In this document: positions 8,343-17,825 of the stretch, piece after piece
Layout: every line of letters begins with the position of its first letter
How positions within the stretch are numbered: position 1 is the first letter of the stretch
Assembly (NCBI GenBank): GCA_015061945.1
Contig: SUVP01000002.1
Coordinates: 124,001 to 188,000, forward strand
DNA: 64,000 nucleotides
Source: Opitutales bacterium
GTDB taxonomy: Bacteria > Verrucomicrobiota > Verrucomicrobiia > Opitutales > Intestinicryptomonadaceae
Direction: 5' to 3'
The notes under the pieces: model-generated
What the model saw: only the letters and a program-made list of their open reading frames with translations
Database searches by the model: none
Told to the model about the DNA's origin: nothing
Position numbers and translations under genes: made by a program

Positions 8343-11300
8343 TTATTCTGCGACCAATTCAAAGAATGGAGTTGTTTCTTTCATCACAGTGGTATCGATA
8401 TTCAAAACAAACTCACCATTTTCGATTGTAAGCGGAAGTTTTTGCATTCTTTCGCCGTTGATTTTCAATGCATAAAGCGAGTATTGTTTTGGCGATTCTT
8501 GCTTTTTAAAGAAACCGAGCAATCGCTTTACAACAGACTTCTTTTCGGTTGGAACTTTCAATTTTGCGACCAGTTTCCCTGTTTGCATCAAGGCAGGCAA
8601 ACGACCCTTTGAGATAAGAATTTCACGTCCGACAGTCGCCTTAAAATCTGACATAACGTTGTCGGTATTGAAAATTACGACCATTCTTTTCGATTGTGCA
8701 ATCGGTTTGTTATCTACACTAACAACTGCAAATGCAGCCGGCACAGATGTGGATACAAGCGTTGCTCTGCCCAACTTTTCGTTTTTAGTTTCTGGCAAAA
8801 GTGTGATTGCTTCTGTCTTTGGCGAGACTACTTTCACCAGCTTTTCTTTTACACGCATTGTAATTTCGCCAGTGTCGGTTTGGAAAATTCCGTTTTCGGG
8901 ATCTGTAATATTATCCTTTTTCAAGATACCTTTTTTGCGGAGAATTTTCTCTGTTTCAGAAACACGATATTCGCCTGTGCCAGCACTACTCGATGTGAAG
9001 TTTGCCGCAGCCCAAGCATCAGAATATCCGCTTGGTTTCATTTTCAGAATTGCTGGAGTACTCTTGATATTTCTTGCCATCGGTGTTTTTCTCGCATCGG
9101 GGAAATCGATTGCAAAGCCTGTCATCAACGCCACTTTCGATTGCTCTCGATTCATCGCCTTGCCGAGATATTCGCTTGTTTCAAGATACTTTTTATCATA
9201 TACCATATCTACACGATTCTTTGTTGTAGCAACGTCGCCACGGTAGAACATAGCATACGAAAGGAACTCGTTTGCACGGAATACAGGGCTTTTGCCTACT
9301 TCAAAACAACCCATTGTTCCAGCTTTTTTCATAATGGCAACGTCGTGAACAGTGAGGTTATCAAAACCTTGGAATGCCGAGTATGCTGGGAACAAAACGC
9401 CACCTTCGTGCGTAAATGGATTCCAGTAGCAGTGTTGCCATTCCGAAAGCATCATAGGTCTATTTGCAACACGTTTCGAGACTGCCGCAAGGAAATATGA
9501 ACCAAAGTCTGACACTGATGACGTATTTGAAATATACGAACCTTTATCCATAAAACTCGATGGGTGGTGGTGGTACACATTCAACGCAGTATAGTCGCCA
9601 GCTTCAGCACTCAAGAGAGCCCAAGCGGTTGGTCTGGCACAATTATGTTGGTGCAAAGGTGCTTTGAATCCGATTTCTTCTCGGATAACTTTTTCGCAAT
9701 ACTCTTGCATTTGGCGACCAGAATATACGAGGAAACGTGCGTATTCCGGTTGCGACGGCTGAAGTTTTGACGCCTTTGCATCTTCAAATTTTTTGAGGTT
9801 ATTAAACGCTCCGTCCGGATTTGCTTTCTTGAGGTCGTCAAGCGTCTTGTATTTTTCTTTGAGATAACCTACAAACTTTGCATCGACAAATTTCTTAACG
9901 TCTGGTCGCGACTTGTTGACGATATTTGGACCAAGCTCGATTTCATTGAAGTATTCAGTTGATACAATAGACGGATCATCTTTCCATTTTTTGCCTGTAT
10001 ATTTATTTACAAGGTTGAGTTGATAGTGCATCAACTTACGCCAAGATTCTCGAGTTTTTGGCTCTCCGAAGAACATCAAAATTTTTATATTAAAGCGGTC
10101 AGTCCATTCAAAATTAGGGTCGCCTAAATCGTGGCTCGACAAATTGAAGTGGTGGTAGACACCTTCTCTTGCAAACGCATAGAAGAAATAATCGTAAAGA
10201 TCTTTATTAAAGTCGTTGAGTTGGTATGGAGCATTGAATTCATCTTTACGCATCGACAAACGCCAACGGATAAGATTATACCCTTGCTTGCGTGTCATTC
10301 TTGCAAGCTCATCGATTTGTTCGTGAGTAGTGATTGAACGCCCAAACATATCGCCAGGACGCCAATTTGTTCCTTTAAATTTCACTGGTTTGTTCGGCAT
10401 CTTTTCAAACTCGAACTTACCCGATTTACCGATTTTGATATAACCATATCTACCAGCATTTTTCTTTCCGATACCTTCCGAAACGTCGAGAGCAGAACCG
10501 TCTTTGATTTCAAGATTCGACATATCAACTGGCTTCCAAGCCGACAAGTCAAAATCCATTTCTTTTACAGTTGAAGCGTCATTGTTTGAAAGGGTCATTG
10601 CAAAAATATTTACGTTGCCCTTCACCCAAATAGTGTCGATAGCATCAACATCTCTTAGTTTAAATTGCATAATATAGACCGCACCAGCGTCAGCCGAAGA
10701 ACCATTGAGTTTAACACGCAATGCACGCTTTGTGTATTCTTCTTTGTCGAACGAACGCATAAGGTCTCTATCTTTTCTAATCCAATATTCGCCGACTGCC
10801 CCACTCTTGTGTTGCGTTTCGATACAACCGCAAGCGTGGTCGTTAAAGTTAACCTTGTCGCCGACATTTGCAACAATATACAAATATCTATATGCGTCTT
10901 CGTCTTTAATTTTAATCGGGATAGCATGTTTTGGAGTTTTTACTGGCGACAATATTTTGTCTGAATCCAAGAAATTAAAGACAACATTTTGAACTTTATG
11001 AGTACCTTTTGCGAAAGGAATAGGCTTCTTAAGGTCTTTCGAGGCTACACCATTTGCAACTTTTGAAAAATCGATTCTGCAAATAGCGTCGGTTTCGCTC
11101 GCAACTTTTGCCAATGCCGAAATCTCGATTTTTTCGCCTTTCTTGACATCAAGAGTTGTAGAAATTTTTTTCGTATAGCTTACAAATTCCCCTGCCTTAT
11201 TTTTGAACAAACGTTTTGCGTATGGCTTGCCGTTAATTTTTAGATCTTTAAATATCGACAAATTATCGACAATCATTCCGTCTTTATTTCTAAAGAAATT

Positions 11301-11582
11301 GCTTCGGAAAAATATTTCGAGCTTCCCGTTTTGCGAGGGCTCTACGGCAAATTTAATTTCTTTCCACTCATTATCGGTAGCGAGAATAGTTGCTGTAATG
11401 TAGTTTTCGGTATTTTTCTTATACCAAGTTGCCGTTCCTGCTGTTGTACCTTTTGCTTTTGATACAACCTTTAATGGCATATTGCCTTCGATGAGTATTT
11501 CAACTCTATGCGACGACGTTTGCCCAATTAGAGTAATCGAAAACGCACAAAGTGCGAGTATAGTAGTTAGTAGTCTTTTCAT
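8343..11582 (-). CDS. Large secreted TIM-barrel glycoside hydrolase, paralogue A
   Basis: A 1079-aa secreted protein with signal peptide about 1-20. Residues 25-170 look like a carbohydrate-binding-type beta-sandwich and about 180-400 like further beta structure. A clan GH-A-like TIM barrel covers about 405-760, with a candidate acid/base Glu in TEYFNEIELG (near 547) and a candidate nucleophile Glu in MMLSEWQHCYW (near 714). The C-terminal about 300 residues look beta-rich. Two full-length paralogues lie at 35.5-42 kb and share the same order, including SALDVS, KYGxxxxGKxGxFEFEKxPN and YxLKxxGERMxKxP. The exact GH family is not recognised. No Shine-Dalgarno is evident. Assignment as a glycosidase rests on the paired Glu motifs and neighbourhood. 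Confidence 0.72.
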   Translation of the reverse strand: MKRLLTTILALCAFSITLIGQTSSHRVEILIEGNMPLKVVSKAKGTTAGTATWYKKNTENYITATILATDNEWKEIKFAVEPSQNGKLEIFFRSNFFRNKDGMIVDNLSIFKDLKINGKPYAKRLFKNKAGEFVSYTKKISTTLDVKKGEKIEISALAKVASETDAICRIDFSKVANGVASKDLKKPIPFAKGTHKVQNVVFNFLDSDKILSPVKTPKHAIPIKIKDEDAYRYLYIVANVGDKVNFNDHACGCIETQHKSGAVGEYWIRKDRDLMRSFDKEEYTKRALRVKLNGSSADAGAVYIMQFKLRDVDAIDTIWVKGNVNIFAMTLSNNDASTVKEMDFDLSAWKPVDMSNLEIKDGSALDVSEGIGKKNAGRYGYIKIGKSGKFEFEKMPNKPVKFKGTNWRPGDMFGRSITTHEQIDELARMTRKQGYNLIRWRLSMRKDEFNAPYQLNDFNKDLYDYFFYAFAREGVYHHFNLSSHDLGDPNFEWTDRFNIKILMFFGEPKTRESWRKLMHYQLNLVNKYTGKKWKDDPSIVSTEYFNEIELGPNIVNKSRPDVKKFVDAKFVGYLKEKYKTLDDLKKANPDGAFNNLKKFEDAKASKLQPSQPEYARFLVYSGRQMQEYCEKVIREEIGFKAPLHQHNCARPTAWALLSAEAGDYTALNVYHHHPSSFMDKGSYISNTSSVSDFGSYFLAAVSKRVANRPMMLSEWQHCYWNPFTHEGGVLFPAYSAFQGFDNLTVHDVAIMKKAGTMGCFEVGKSPVFRANEFLSYAMFYRGDVATTKNRVDMVYDKKYLETSEYLGKAMNREQSKVALMTGFAIDFPDARKTPMARNIKSTPAILKMKPSGYSDAWAAANFTSSSAGTGEYRVSETEKILRKKGILKKDNITDPENGIFQTDTGEITMRVKEKLVKVVSPKTEAITLLPETKNEKLGRATLVSTSVPAAFAVVSVDNKPIAQSKRMVVIFNTDNVMSDFKATVGREILISKGRLPALMQTGKLVAKLKVPTEKKSVVKRLLGFFKKQESPKQYSLYALKINGERMQKLPLTIENGEFVLNIDTTVMKETTPFFELVAE

Positions 11583-11727
11583 AATATGTTTAGTTTAATG
11601 TATGTCCTATTTTTCTCAGAAAATCATTTTAATTGCAACACTATTCACTTGTGTTGAAAATTTTCGATATAAATTATTGCGATATTTTTAATTTAATGTT
11701 TAGTCGATAAAATATTTTTAAAAAATT

Positions 11728-13302
11728 ATGAATGGAGTAAAAAGACCAGTAGTATTAGTAATTCGCGACGGTTGGGGTGAAAACCACAACAGCGATCTCG
11801 ACAAGTTTAACGCAATCAAATTGGCGAACGCGCCGTTTTGCAAAAACCTTTCGGCGACTTGGCCTCGCACCGAAATCGCCGCTTGCGGACTCGCAGTAGG
11901 TCTGCCTGAAGGCATTATGGGCAATAGCGAAGTCGGACACCAAAACATCGGTGCTGGCAGAATTGTCGACCAAGAAATTGTTAGAATCGACAAAGGTTTT
12001 CAAACAGGTTCAGTTCTCGAAAGTCCAGTACTTCAAGAAGTATTCTCACGCTTGGACAAAGGCGGTGCACTCCACCTCTTTGGTCTTTGCTCTGACGCTG
12101 GCGTTCACGCAATGCTCCGCCACCTCTACTCTCTCTTGAAAATCTGTGCCGACAAGAAATACGATAAAGTATTCCTCCACGCTTTCACAGACGGACGTGA
12201 TACTCCACCAACAAGCGGTTTGGGATTCATCCAAGAAGTTGAAGGTAAAATGAAAGAATATGGCGTAGGTCAAGTTGCATCTGTAATTGGTCGTTTCTGG
12301 GCAATGGATAGAGATCAACGCTGGGATAGAGTCGTAAAAGCATACGATTGCCTCGTCGGCACAAAAGCGGAAGCATCGGTTACAAATGCTGAAGATGCTT
12401 TCAAAAACTACTACGCAAACCCTGTCGCAGACAATATGCAAGGCGACGAATTTATCGTTCCTACATGGGTTGAAAAAGATGGTCAACCTATCGGTAGAAT
12501 CAAAGATGGCGACGCTATTATTTTCTTCAACTTCCGTGGCGACCGCCCTCGTGAAATGACAAGTGCTTTTGTCGACCCTAACTTTGAAGGCTTCAAACGC
12601 TCGGTTTTCCCACAGACATTCTTTGTCACTATGACAGAATACAAAGTTGGTCTCTGCCCGAATGTCTTGTTCCCAAAACCTCCAAAGATGACAAATATCC
12701 TTGGCGAATACATTTCAAACAAGGGATTGGCTCAGTTGCGTTGTGCAGAAACTGAAAAGTTTGCACACGTCACATTCTTCTTTAACGACTATCGTGAAGA
12801 ACCATTCAAGGGCGAAGATAGAATCCTTATCGACTCGCCAAGAGACGTTCAAACTTACGACCAAAAACCAGAAATGAGCGAACCTGCAGTAGCCGACGCC
12901 GCTGCAAAAGCTATCGAAGAAAATAAATATGCGTTGGTTGTTGTGAACTTTGCAAATGGCGATATGGTCGGACATACAGGCAATATGGATGCAGCTGTAA
13001 AAGCTATTGAAGCTGTCGATAATGGCGTTGCGAAAATCGCTGAAGCAGTCGATAAAATCGGCGGTGCAATGCTCGTTACAGCTGACCACGGCAATAGCGA
13101 CCAACTCTTTGAACCATCAATTAACGAAGCTCATACACGCCACACAATGAATCCAGTCGAAGTGGTAATCTACGGCAAAGGTCTCGAAGGCTTGAAACTT
13201 CGTCAATGTGGAAGCTTGGGAGATATCGCACCAACAATTCTTCAACTTATGGGTCTTAAGAAACCTGAAGAAATGACGGGCGAATCGCTCATTGCCGACT
13301 AA
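11728..13302 (+). CDS. gpmI: 2,3-bisphosphoglycerate-independent phosphoglycerate mutase
   Basis: Cytoplasmic glycolytic enzyme interconverting 3- and 2-phosphoglycerate through a phosphoserine. Length (524 aa) is normal for GpmI. It begins [11 protein letters not shown], the first metal-binding segment. The catalytic Ser lies in [15 protein letters not shown], followed by [11 protein letters not shown], and the metal-binding phosphatase motif TADHGNSDQ sits near the C-terminus with [10 protein letters not shown]. The start ATG lies in an A-rich leader without a Shine-Dalgarno. It is followed by a strong terminator, so it is monocistronic or co-transcribed only by read-through with aroK. Confidence 0.96.
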   Translation: MNGVKRPVVLVIRDGWGENHNSDLDKFNAIKLANAPFCKNLSATWPRTEIAACGLAVGLPEGIMGNSEVGHQNIGAGRIVDQEIVRIDKGFQTGSVLESPVLQEVFSRLDKGGALHLFGLCSDAGVHAMLRHLYSLLKICADKKYDKVFLHAFTDGRDTPPTSGLGFIQEVEGKMKEYGVGQVASVIGRFWAMDRDQRWDRVVKAYDCLVGTKAEASVTNAEDAFKNYYANPVADNMQGDEFIVPTWVEKDGQPIGRIKDGDAIIFFNFRGDRPREMTSAFVDPNFEGFKRSVFPQTFFVTMTEYKVGLCPNVLFPKPPKMTNILGEYISNKGLAQLRCAETEKFAHVTFFFNDYREEPFKGEDRILIDSPRDVQTYDQKPEMSEPAVADAAAKAIEENKYALVVVNFANGDMVGHTGNMDAAVKAIEAVDNGVAKIAEAVDKIGGAMLVTADHGNSDQLFEPSINEAHTRHTMNPVEVVIYGKGLEGLKLRQCGSLGDIAPTILQLMGLKKPEEMTGESLIAD

Positions 13303-13315
13303 TCCTTTACCTAAC

Positions 13316-13350
13316 AAAAAGTCTGCGTTAATTTGACGCAGACTTTTTTT
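13316..13350 (+). terminator. Rho-independent terminator after gpmI
   Basis: AAAGTCTGCGT pairs with ACGCAGACTTT around a short AT loop, followed by a T-run. The in-frame TTG that opens the ORF-track version of aroK at 13349 lies in the T-run, which argues against that start. Confidence 0.9.
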
Positions 13351-13390
13351 GTGCTTGCTAAAATGTAGAGTTATTGAAATAAAAGTAATA

Positions 13391-13945
13391 ATGCGAGAAA
13401 TTCAAACAAATGCGAGCAACCCAAATTTGTATCTGCTCGGCTTTATGGGAACGGGAAAATCGGTTCTCGGCAAACGTGTTGCATCTCGCTTAGGATACCG
13501 CTTTATTGATTCCGATTATGAAATCGAAAAGAAATGCGGTATGCCTACAAAAGAAATTTTTGCACAATTTGGTGAAGAAAAGTTTCGCCAAATGGAACGT
13601 GAATTTATCGAGACTGGACACCCAAATTCTAATTGCGTTGTCTCGTGCGGTGGTGGTCTATGTTGCAGAGACGATATGCCAGAACTCGTGAAATCAAAAG
13701 GGATAAGCGTTGTTTTGTTTAGTACGCCTGAAGAAATTTTAGAACGCACCTCGCGTAATAAATCACGTCCACTTTTGAATGTTGAAAATCCACTCGAACG
13801 TATAAAGACTTTGTTGAACGAACGCACTCCGTTTTATATGCGAAGTGGCGTGGCAATCGCAGCCGATAAAAATCTTAAAATTACCGAAGAACACATCATC
13901 AGAATTTATATGAGCAAGAAAAAATCTCGCAAAAAAATCCGCTAA
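13391..13945 (+). CDS. aroK: Shikimate kinase
   Basis: Phosphorylates shikimate with ATP in the chorismate pathway. From the ATG at 13391 the protein is 184 aa, slightly longer than typical because of its basic tail. The P-loop is GFMGTGKS, the shikimate-binding region DSDYEIEKK, the glycine-rich SCGGGLCC, and the lid Arg lies in SRPLL. The longer ORF-track start is a TTG within the upstream terminator and is rejected. The tail (KKKSRKKIR) is encoded partly in a terminator hairpin, and its stop overlaps by 4 bp the stop of the convergent gene. Confidence 0.93.
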   Translation: MREIQTNASNPNLYLLGFMGTGKSVLGKRVASRLGYRFIDSDYEIEKKCGMPTKEIFAQFGEEKFRQMEREFIETGHPNSNCVVSCGGGLCCRDDMPELVKSKGISVVLFSTPEEILERTSRNKSRPLLNVENPLERIKTLLNERTPFYMRSGVAIAADKNLKITEEHIIRIYMSKKKSRKKIR

Positions 13946-13960
13946 TTTGCGGATTTTTTT
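13933..13960. terminator. Bidirectional terminator overlapping two stop codons
   Basis: AAAAATCCGC pairs with GCGGATTTTT around the loop TAATTT, with T-runs on both sides. The hairpin contains the stop codons of aroK (plus) and of the convergent 13942 gene (minus), which overlap in CTAA, so both proteins end inside the shared terminator. Confidence 0.85.
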
Positions 13961-16443
13961 GTAGCTTTGTTTTGTGATTTTTTTGCGTCTGCTTTTTTCT
14001 TATTACCCGAGTTTGCCGATGCTGATTTTTTCGTAGGCTTCGTGTTCGGAGCTTTATTTTTCAGCTTTGTCTCTTGTGCTTTCTTCGCTTTTAATTCGGC
14101 ATTTTTGCGAGTTTTTTCTTTTGCGAGTGCAATCTCTTTATCAATCATTTCTTGTGATACAACCACAAAAGAAATGTTCGGAATACGGTCTACACAAAAT
14201 ACCTTTCTGCCGTGCTTGGTATTCATTGTAACGTTGAATGTTCCCTTGTCGCCAACTTTGGTCTTTTCATTCAGGCGTATCACCATCAACGTTCCATTTT
14301 GGTTTGATGCAAATTTTTCGACTGTGAGTTTATCCGTTCCACTAACTACTGGGATAAGTCTATCATACCCTTTAATTCTATGTTTTGAAAAATATAAGTA
14401 GTAAGGCTTACCTTTAATGATTTTAATTGGCTTGTTTGGCGTATAGAAAACTTGAGAAGAAAACCACTTCAAGTGCGTTCCAGTATTACCTGTACAAGCG
14501 AAAAATCTCGGAAATGGGACATTGTGGCGATAGTAAAATGCCTGCATCATATCTTCGCAAGATTTCACACTTTGTACGATTTTTTGATTATTTATACGAG
14601 TAGATGCTATCGCATTAAAATTAACCACACGAGGTTTAAAATTGCGTGTAGACTTAATGATAAGCTCGGCTTCATCTTTACCTTTTTCGATTTTTCCACC
14701 GAAATATTGCCAGCCTTTAGGTAGATTTTTTGGAGCAACAAAAATCGGCTCATCAAAACCATCTCTTTTAAACGCCTTGAGTTTTATCATTTCGCAACCG
14801 CCATTTCTCATATTCAAAACTGACGGAGTTGCGACAACTGAAAAGCTCGGTGTTGGCTTGCGAACAGAAAGTCTGTACGCGTGCGAACGAGACGCTTTGC
14901 CGGATGTATCGCCGACTTTTATCAAATATGTTCCTGTTGTTTTAGGAGTAAATTCGAGGCGAGAATCTGCGTGGTGTGTTACAAAGCCGTACGACAAATC
15001 TTCGTAATCGTCAGCACTTGCGAGGATTTTCCCTTTTGTATCGGATATTGTAATGTATGAATCAAGTGGAGAATCGTATCGACGTGCAAAAGTTTCGGCT
15101 ATGATTTTCTCGCCTTGAACAAGGTCGACTTTGTAAGTATCAACTTTGTTTTCAAAAGCGATTATACCGTCTACTTCTGCAGGAATTTCGAGCTTGCGTG
15201 GCGATGTATCGCCCGATGCATCGATAGAATCGCCTCTTACCATCAATGGAATTCTGTTGTGATATGCACCCTCAACATTTAATTCAAAATCGCCTTTCCA
15301 TTTTCTGAACACTTCAATTTTATCGGTCTTAAGATTTTCGCCGATTAACTTTAGAGTCGTCTTTTCGTTGCGTTTTACTGCGAGCGGATAGACCGATTCT
15401 ACAAACGGAATTTCGCCTATCGTAAGACGATAAACAAGGTCTTCACGTCCACGATGCACTGCGTCAAACACTTCAACAGTGTATTCGTCATCGGCTGGGA
15501 CTTTGAATTTTAGGTATGAATCAGGGCGATGATAAAAGTCGTCATTATGTACAAGTTCTTTGCCTTTTGAATTTCTGACTGTAATTGCAGTTTGGAACCA
15601 ACCTGGCACTGCGTCGGAAATGTATGGCAAAATGGATTGTGCCGATATTGCCATAATTATGTTCTGACCTTTTTTGGCTTTGAATCGCCAAGTGTCAGTA
15701 TTGCCTTCTGTTATCTGACCATTTGCCACACACGGCAATGTTATATCGATTGGTGGATTATTAAACGGCTTCAGATATATTGGTGGCCAGCGAAGTCGCG
15801 AAACTGCTCTACCCCAGTATTCCTTTGTTCTTGCACGTTTATAAGCAGTTTTACGCAATGATTCTTTTGAAAATTCTTTCAACTCGCCGACATAAAATCG
15901 CATCGGATTTGATAATCCGTTCGGACTTACGATATAGAGTGTGCGTTCGCCAAGTTTTGCGTCGGGGGAAATTTCAAGTTCTACTTCCACAGTTTCCGCA
16001 AGGGCATTTGAAGACAATTCTCGCAAATATTGCGACGCATCTGCTTCGTCAATCTGTCTTTTATTTTCGGGAATTTTCATTGTCTCATTTCGCAAGAAAC
16101 GTTGACCATCTTTCCCCATTGACTCGATTTTTTCTTTCATCCCAGGGTTAGCCAGAACAAATTCTTTTTCGAGTTTCATTCGTAGTTGTGCTTTTTGACC
16201 TTCTGTAAAAGGCACGTCTACCCCGAGAATTTTCGCTTTTATTCCATTACCGGTGATTATAAATTTATCTGTACCATTAAATTTATTTCCACCAATTAGA
16301 ATATTCAACTTTGTACCTCGTTGAGCTCCAGCAGGAAAAACGTATGCTATATTTGGCTGTGGCGACTCTTGTGCAAACACAAAAGACGGCAACATCAGCA
16401 ACAAATAGGAAATGATAGCAAATATTATTTTCAAACTATTCAT
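13942..16443 (-). CDS. Secreted pre-peptidase-C-like multi-beta-domain protein with Lys-rich tail
   Basis: An 833-aa exported protein (signal about 1-24, ending SFVFA). It opens with an IPT-like stretch, AYVFPAGAQRGTKLNILIGG. Two PPC-type beta-sandwich domains are suggested by DTWRFKAKKGQNI...FYHRPDSYLKFKVPADDEYTVEVFDA (about 245-340) and by DTYKVDLVQGEKI...HADSRLEFTPKTTGTYLIKVGD (about 435-525). The last about 60 residues are Lys/Ala/Asn low-complexity sequence. It is the third gene of a DUF1549/1553-DUF1501-PPC set common in Planctomycetes and Verrucomicrobia. The start lies 3 bp after the DUF1501 stop, consistent with co-transcription. No catalytic motif is visible; a surface or binding partner role is inferred. 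Confidence 0.75.
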   Translation of the reverse strand: MNSLKIIFAIISYLLLMLPSFVFAQESPQPNIAYVFPAGAQRGTKLNILIGGNKFNGTDKFIITGNGIKAKILGVDVPFTEGQKAQLRMKLEKEFVLANPGMKEKIESMGKDGQRFLRNETMKIPENKRQIDEADASQYLRELSSNALAETVEVELEISPDAKLGERTLYIVSPNGLSNPMRFYVGELKEFSKESLRKTAYKRARTKEYWGRAVSRLRWPPIYLKPFNNPPIDITLPCVANGQITEGNTDTWRFKAKKGQNIIMAISAQSILPYISDAVPGWFQTAITVRNSKGKELVHNDDFYHRPDSYLKFKVPADDEYTVEVFDAVHRGREDLVYRLTIGEIPFVESVYPLAVKRNEKTTLKLIGENLKTDKIEVFRKWKGDFELNVEGAYHNRIPLMVRGDSIDASGDTSPRKLEIPAEVDGIIAFENKVDTYKVDLVQGEKIIAETFARRYDSPLDSYITISDTKGKILASADDYEDLSYGFVTHHADSRLEFTPKTTGTYLIKVGDTSGKASRSHAYRLSVRKPTPSFSVVATPSVLNMRNGGCEMIKLKAFKRDGFDEPIFVAPKNLPKGWQYFGGKIEKGKDEAELIIKSTRNFKPRVVNFNAIASTRINNQKIVQSVKSCEDMMQAFYYRHNVPFPRFFACTGNTGTHLKWFSSQVFYTPNKPIKIIKGKPYYLYFSKHRIKGYDRLIPVVSGTDKLTVEKFASNQNGTLMVIRLNEKTKVGDKGTFNVTMNTKHGRKVFCVDRIPNISFVVVSQEMIDKEIALAKEKTRKNAELKAKKAQETKLKNKAPNTKPTKKSASANSGNKKKADAKKSQNKATKKSAN

Positions 16444-16446
16444 ATT

Positions 16447-17808
16447 TTACATAATTTCAGTGAGCAAACCGCCTGAGTGTATACCTTCTTCGGGTTTATC
16501 TGGAACGATTCTAACGACATCGCCTTGTGGAGTTGTCAAAGTTGCGTCGGGATCGATTCCGAGATTAGAATATATACTGCCGATGACATCACCAGGAGAA
16601 ATATAGCGTTCTTCAACGTATTCGCCACGTTTATCAGTCTTGCCGACAACCTGCCCGCCCTTAAAACCACCACCAGCCAATAGCATCGAGAACGCACTGC
16701 CCCAGTGTCCACGACCACCAAAATACGGGGGTTCCCACATAATTTTGGGACCTCTGCCGAACTCGCCTGTTACCCAAACGATTGTAGATTCCAAAAGTCC
16801 ACGTCTATCCAAATCGTTAATCAAGGCGGCGATTGCCCTATCGGTTGACGGGAGCTTTCTGCCCATTTCTTCAAAGTGACCTTTGTGCGTATCCCATCCT
16901 CCATAATTTATAGTGATATACGGCACGCCATACTCGACAAGTCTGCGAGCGATAAGACACGAGTTTGCGAATTTATCACTACCATATTCCTTGCGGATTT
17001 CCGCTGGTTCTTTCGATATATCGAAAACTTGCCCAGCATCGCCAAGCACGAGATTATAAGCTTGGTCGATTGCCTCGTCTGCCTGCTTGAGATATCCACT
17101 GGATGCAAGCGACGTGTTAAAAGTATTCATAGATTCCAAAATCTTGCGTCTGATTTTTTGTCTATCGCGAGAAATTCCAGGTGCGATAATTCCTTCTACT
17201 GCGAACGGGATGCGTGATGGATCTCCACCTGTTGCAAATGGCTTGTATTTTGCCCCCAAGAAACCAGATTCAGAGAATCTGCCTTGTGGTTGGGTCATTA
17301 CAATGTAAGGTGGAATCATTTTGTTATAGCCAGCGTCATAGCCTTTAAATTTGGAGACAACAGCACCAGCACAAGGGAAAACATATCGCCCTGGCATTCT
17401 GCCTGTTTGCGTTAGGTACGCCGCCGTTTCGTGTGCATTTTGTCCGTTGCAAACACTTCGCAAGATTGAATATTTATCGGCACATTTTGCCAAATTTGGC
17501 ATTAGTTGACCAATTCTTATGCCGTCGACATTTGTCGAGATTGGTTTATTATAAGGTCCACAAAAATCATATCCAGCTTCTGGTTTTGGATCAAAAGTAT
17601 CGATATGGCAAGGTCCACCCCACATCCATACTTGGATAACCGATTTAGCTTTTCCGAAAGAAGTTGGGCGAAGTTTTTTCTTTGCTTGTTCAGCATACAG
17701 ACTTCGTTCAAACATCGACACACCGAGAATTGACGACGTGTACAAAACGGTTGAAGAAATGTCTTTTGCAAACTTGCGTCTTGAGATTTTTTCGATTTTT
17801 TTCTTCAT
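16447..17808 (-). CDS. DUF1501 protein, Tat-exported sulfatase-like fold
   Basis: The 453-aa protein begins with a twin-arginine motif, ISRRKFAKDI, and a hydrophobic segment, so Tat export is likely. The DUF1501 family belongs to the alkaline phosphatase/sulfatase-like fold. Visible family segments are VIQVWMWGGPCHIDTFDPKP, GQNAHETAAYLTQTGR, INYGGWDTHKGHF, VWVTGEFGRGPK and RGHWGSAFSMLLAGGG. The usual formylglycine Cys signature of true sulfatases is not seen. The gene sits 17 bp after the DUF1549/1553 gene and 3 bp before the PPC-like gene, a conserved PVC-group operon. Biochemical activity is unproven. Confidence 0.9.
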   Translation of the reverse strand: MKKKIEKISRRKFAKDISSTVLYTSSILGVSMFERSLYAEQAKKKLRPTSFGKAKSVIQVWMWGGPCHIDTFDPKPEAGYDFCGPYNKPISTNVDGIRIGQLMPNLAKCADKYSILRSVCNGQNAHETAAYLTQTGRMPGRYVFPCAGAVVSKFKGYDAGYNKMIPPYIVMTQPQGRFSESGFLGAKYKPFATGGDPSRIPFAVEGIIAPGISRDRQKIRRKILESMNTFNTSLASSGYLKQADEAIDQAYNLVLGDAGQVFDISKEPAEIRKEYGSDKFANSCLIARRLVEYGVPYITINYGGWDTHKGHFEEMGRKLPSTDRAIAALINDLDRRGLLESTIVWVTGEFGRGPKIMWEPPYFGGRGHWGSAFSMLLAGGGFKGGQVVGKTDKRGEYVEERYISPGDVIGSIYSNLGIDPDATLTTPQGDVVRIVPDKPEEGIHSGGLLTEIM

Positions 17809-17825
17809 AGTTTTTATGTTTGTGG

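Noticed and set aside
8694-9500. 268-aa plus-strand ORF opposite the large glycosidase
   Set aside because: Cys/Phe/His-rich composition typical of an antisense shadow of a coding gene in AT-rich DNA.
13349-13390. Extended aroK start
   Set aside because: It begins with TTG within the gpmI terminator T-run; the ATG at 13391 gives the normal protein.
16447-17808. DUF1501 protein as a true sulfatase
   Set aside because: The formylglycine CxPSR-type signature is not seen, so only a sulfatase-like fold is claimed.
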